Shown in pieces: positions 48,703 through 49,557 of a DNA stretch of 49,557 nucleotides. Within the stretch, counting starts at the first letter, position 1, and the number at the start of each line of letters is the position of its first letter. A model generated the notes under the pieces. The model saw only the letters and a list, made by a program, of their open reading frames with translations, did not search any database and was not told where the DNA came from. Location: positions 1 through 49,557 of the forward strand of contig CANSKS010000017.1 in the NCBI GenBank assembly GCA_947647615.1, written 5' to 3'. The stretch comes from an uncultured Neglectibacter sp. GTDB lineage: Bacteria; Bacillota; Clostridia; Oscillospirales; Acutalibacteraceae. Made by a program: the position numbers and the translations under genes.

Positions 48703-49536
48703 TTACAGGCCCAGTACATCCTTTATGTAAATGCGGGAAACCTCGGCGGAGTGGAAGTTGCACACTTCGGGGCGGTCCAGCTCTACGCAGAGCACACCGT
48801 CGTAGCCTACCTCTTCCAGGGCGGCCTTTACTTCGGGGAAGTTTACGGTGCCATGGCCCAGAGCCCGGAAGGAAGCCATTTTGGCGGGGCCTTCGGCCTT
48901 GGAGAGGGCGTAGGTATCCACATCCTTCAAATGCATGAAGGCAATGCGGTCGCCGTATTGGCGAATGAGCTTGGCGGGATTTATGCCAGCCAAGGTGGTG
49001 TGGGCGGTATCGAGGCAGAAGGAAACATATTCCGGCTTGGTGTGGGCGGCGAAGTAATCGATATCGCTTTGAGAGAACACGCAGGTGCCGTAGTGGGGGT
49101 GGAAACATACGGTAATGCCTTTCTCTTTGGCATAAGCGCCCAACTCGTTGGCGACCTGGCACATTTTATCGATCATTTCGGGATTGGTGGGACGCTCGCT
49201 GGGGCCGTCGTCGCCAAAGCCGCCGTTTTGGCAGTTATACCAGCTGCCGCCGATCTCCGAAAGGAAATCGATTTGAGCCTTGGCAATTTCCAGGGATTTT
49301 TCTACGTCAAAGGTGAAATGGCCGTAGAGGTTCACGAGCTTCACGCCGCAGGCTTCTGTTAAGCGTACCAGCTCCTGGGGATCGTCTTTATAATAGTCCC
49401 GGATAAAGGCAAAGTTTTCCACGTAGTCGTAGCCCAGGAATTTGCAGTCTTTAAAAGACTGCTCCAGCATGCGTTTGGCGGTTTCGGGGTCTTGGCTGTT
49501 GATCCAGGTCCAGCCGGTATAAGCAACTTTCATCAT
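48703..49536 (-). CDS. Sugar phosphate isomerase/epimerase-like TIM barrel protein
   Basis: 277 residues with AGGAGG 8 bases before the ATG at 49536. The fold is that of the xylose-isomerase-like / AP-endonuclease-2 family. Candidate metal ligands are in 'ITVCFHPHYGTCVF', 'VSFCLDTAHTTLAGINPAKL', 'AFMHLKDVD' and 'GVLCVELDRPEV' (Glu, Asp and His). Relatives such as IolE, IolH and tagatose/psicose epimerases act on inositol or keto-sugars, and the substrate here is unknown. Upstream context is cut by the window end. The gene faces the DUF3825 gene and shares the terminator region. Confidence 0.88.
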   Translation of the reverse strand: MMKVAYTGWTWINSQDPETAKRMLEQSFKDCKFLGYDYVENFAFIRDYYKDDPQELVRLTEACGVKLVNLYGHFTFDVEKSLEIAKAQIDFLSEIGGSWYNCQNGGFGDDGPSERPTNPEMIDKMCQVANELGAYAKEKGITVCFHPHYGTCVFSQSDIDYFAAHTKPEYVSFCLDTAHTTLAGINPAKLIRQYGDRIAFMHLKDVDTYALSKAEGPAKMASFRALGHGTVNFPEVKAALEEVGYDGVLCVELDRPEVCNFHSAEVSRIYIKDVLGL

Positions 49537-49557
49537 GAGAATTCCTCCTAAAAAATT

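Noticed and set aside
1-49557. CRISPR array, tRNA, rRNA or intact prophage
   Set aside because: No regularly spaced repeats, no cloverleaf-like sequence with CCA end and no phage structural genes were seen on either strand. Small RNAs without strong structure could have been missed.

Overview
The window looks like a chromosomal segment of an anaerobic clostridial Firmicute, probably of the Oscillospirales/Ruminococcaceae type (inference). The signs are strong Shine-Dalgarno sites, many overlapping operons, a GTP-type PEP carboxykinase, SLH cell-wall proteins, lipoboxes of the LAAC/LSGC kind, a PolA without proofreading residues, and BlaI/BlaR, PadR and GntR regulators. No tRNA, rRNA or CRISPR array was seen. 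Most genes are moderately GC-rich. Two stretches, about 30.5-32.8 kb and 47.7-48.5 kb, are clearly richer in AT.

Layout. 0-3.4 kb: a gene end, a DUF3006-like small protein, a PAS-hemerythrin-CheX-like fusion, a Nudix-pyrophosphatase fusion and a truncated SGNH hydrolase. 3.5-5.3 kb: pckG with a clear promoter. 5.6-11.3 kb (minus strand): a corrinoid uptake and salvage operon under a cobalamin riboswitch with an intrinsic attenuator, in the order btuF-btuC-btuD, a PduO/EutT-like adenosyltransferase, a CobQ lacking its glutaminase domain, and a DUF71-CobO fusion. 11.4-14.2 kb: a GH32 enzyme and a B12-binding radical SAM protein. 14.3-16.5 kb: a PadR regulator coupled to a flavodoxin-SCP2-membrane fusion, with a palindrome inside the promoter. 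16.8-23.9 kb: a GntR/LacI-type regulator, a sugar ABC transporter without its ATPase, and a GH38 alpha-mannosidase, with long nested palindromes at the transporter promoter. 24-28.4 kb (minus strand): polA, a dihydrouridine synthase and an HD nucleotidase.

28.6-33.5 kb holds the least explained locus. A BlaI repressor is followed by a BlaR1-like membrane protease without a beta-lactam sensor, a translationally coupled small secreted peptide, a structured non-coding stretch, an SLH-anchored zinc protease with an archaemetzincin-like motif, a lipoprotein and a second SLH protein. 33.6-35.4 kb is a scrapyard: a frameshifted IS66 transposase end, two copies of a hairpin repeat bracketing an XRE regulator and an unknown small gene, and a decayed YefM/YoeB-type toxin-antitoxin pair.

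35.6-39.2 kb: a YfhO/CsbB-type cell-surface glycosylation pair. 39.4-47.6 kb: a hybrid histidine kinase, a lipoprotein with FG-GAP-like repeats, a response regulator and kinase, a DUF1385 membrane protein and prmC, the last four tightly packed. 47.7-49.5 kb: an AT-rich DUF3825 gene and a sugar-phosphate isomerase/epimerase-like protein. All functional calls rest on reading motifs by eye; no database search was run.
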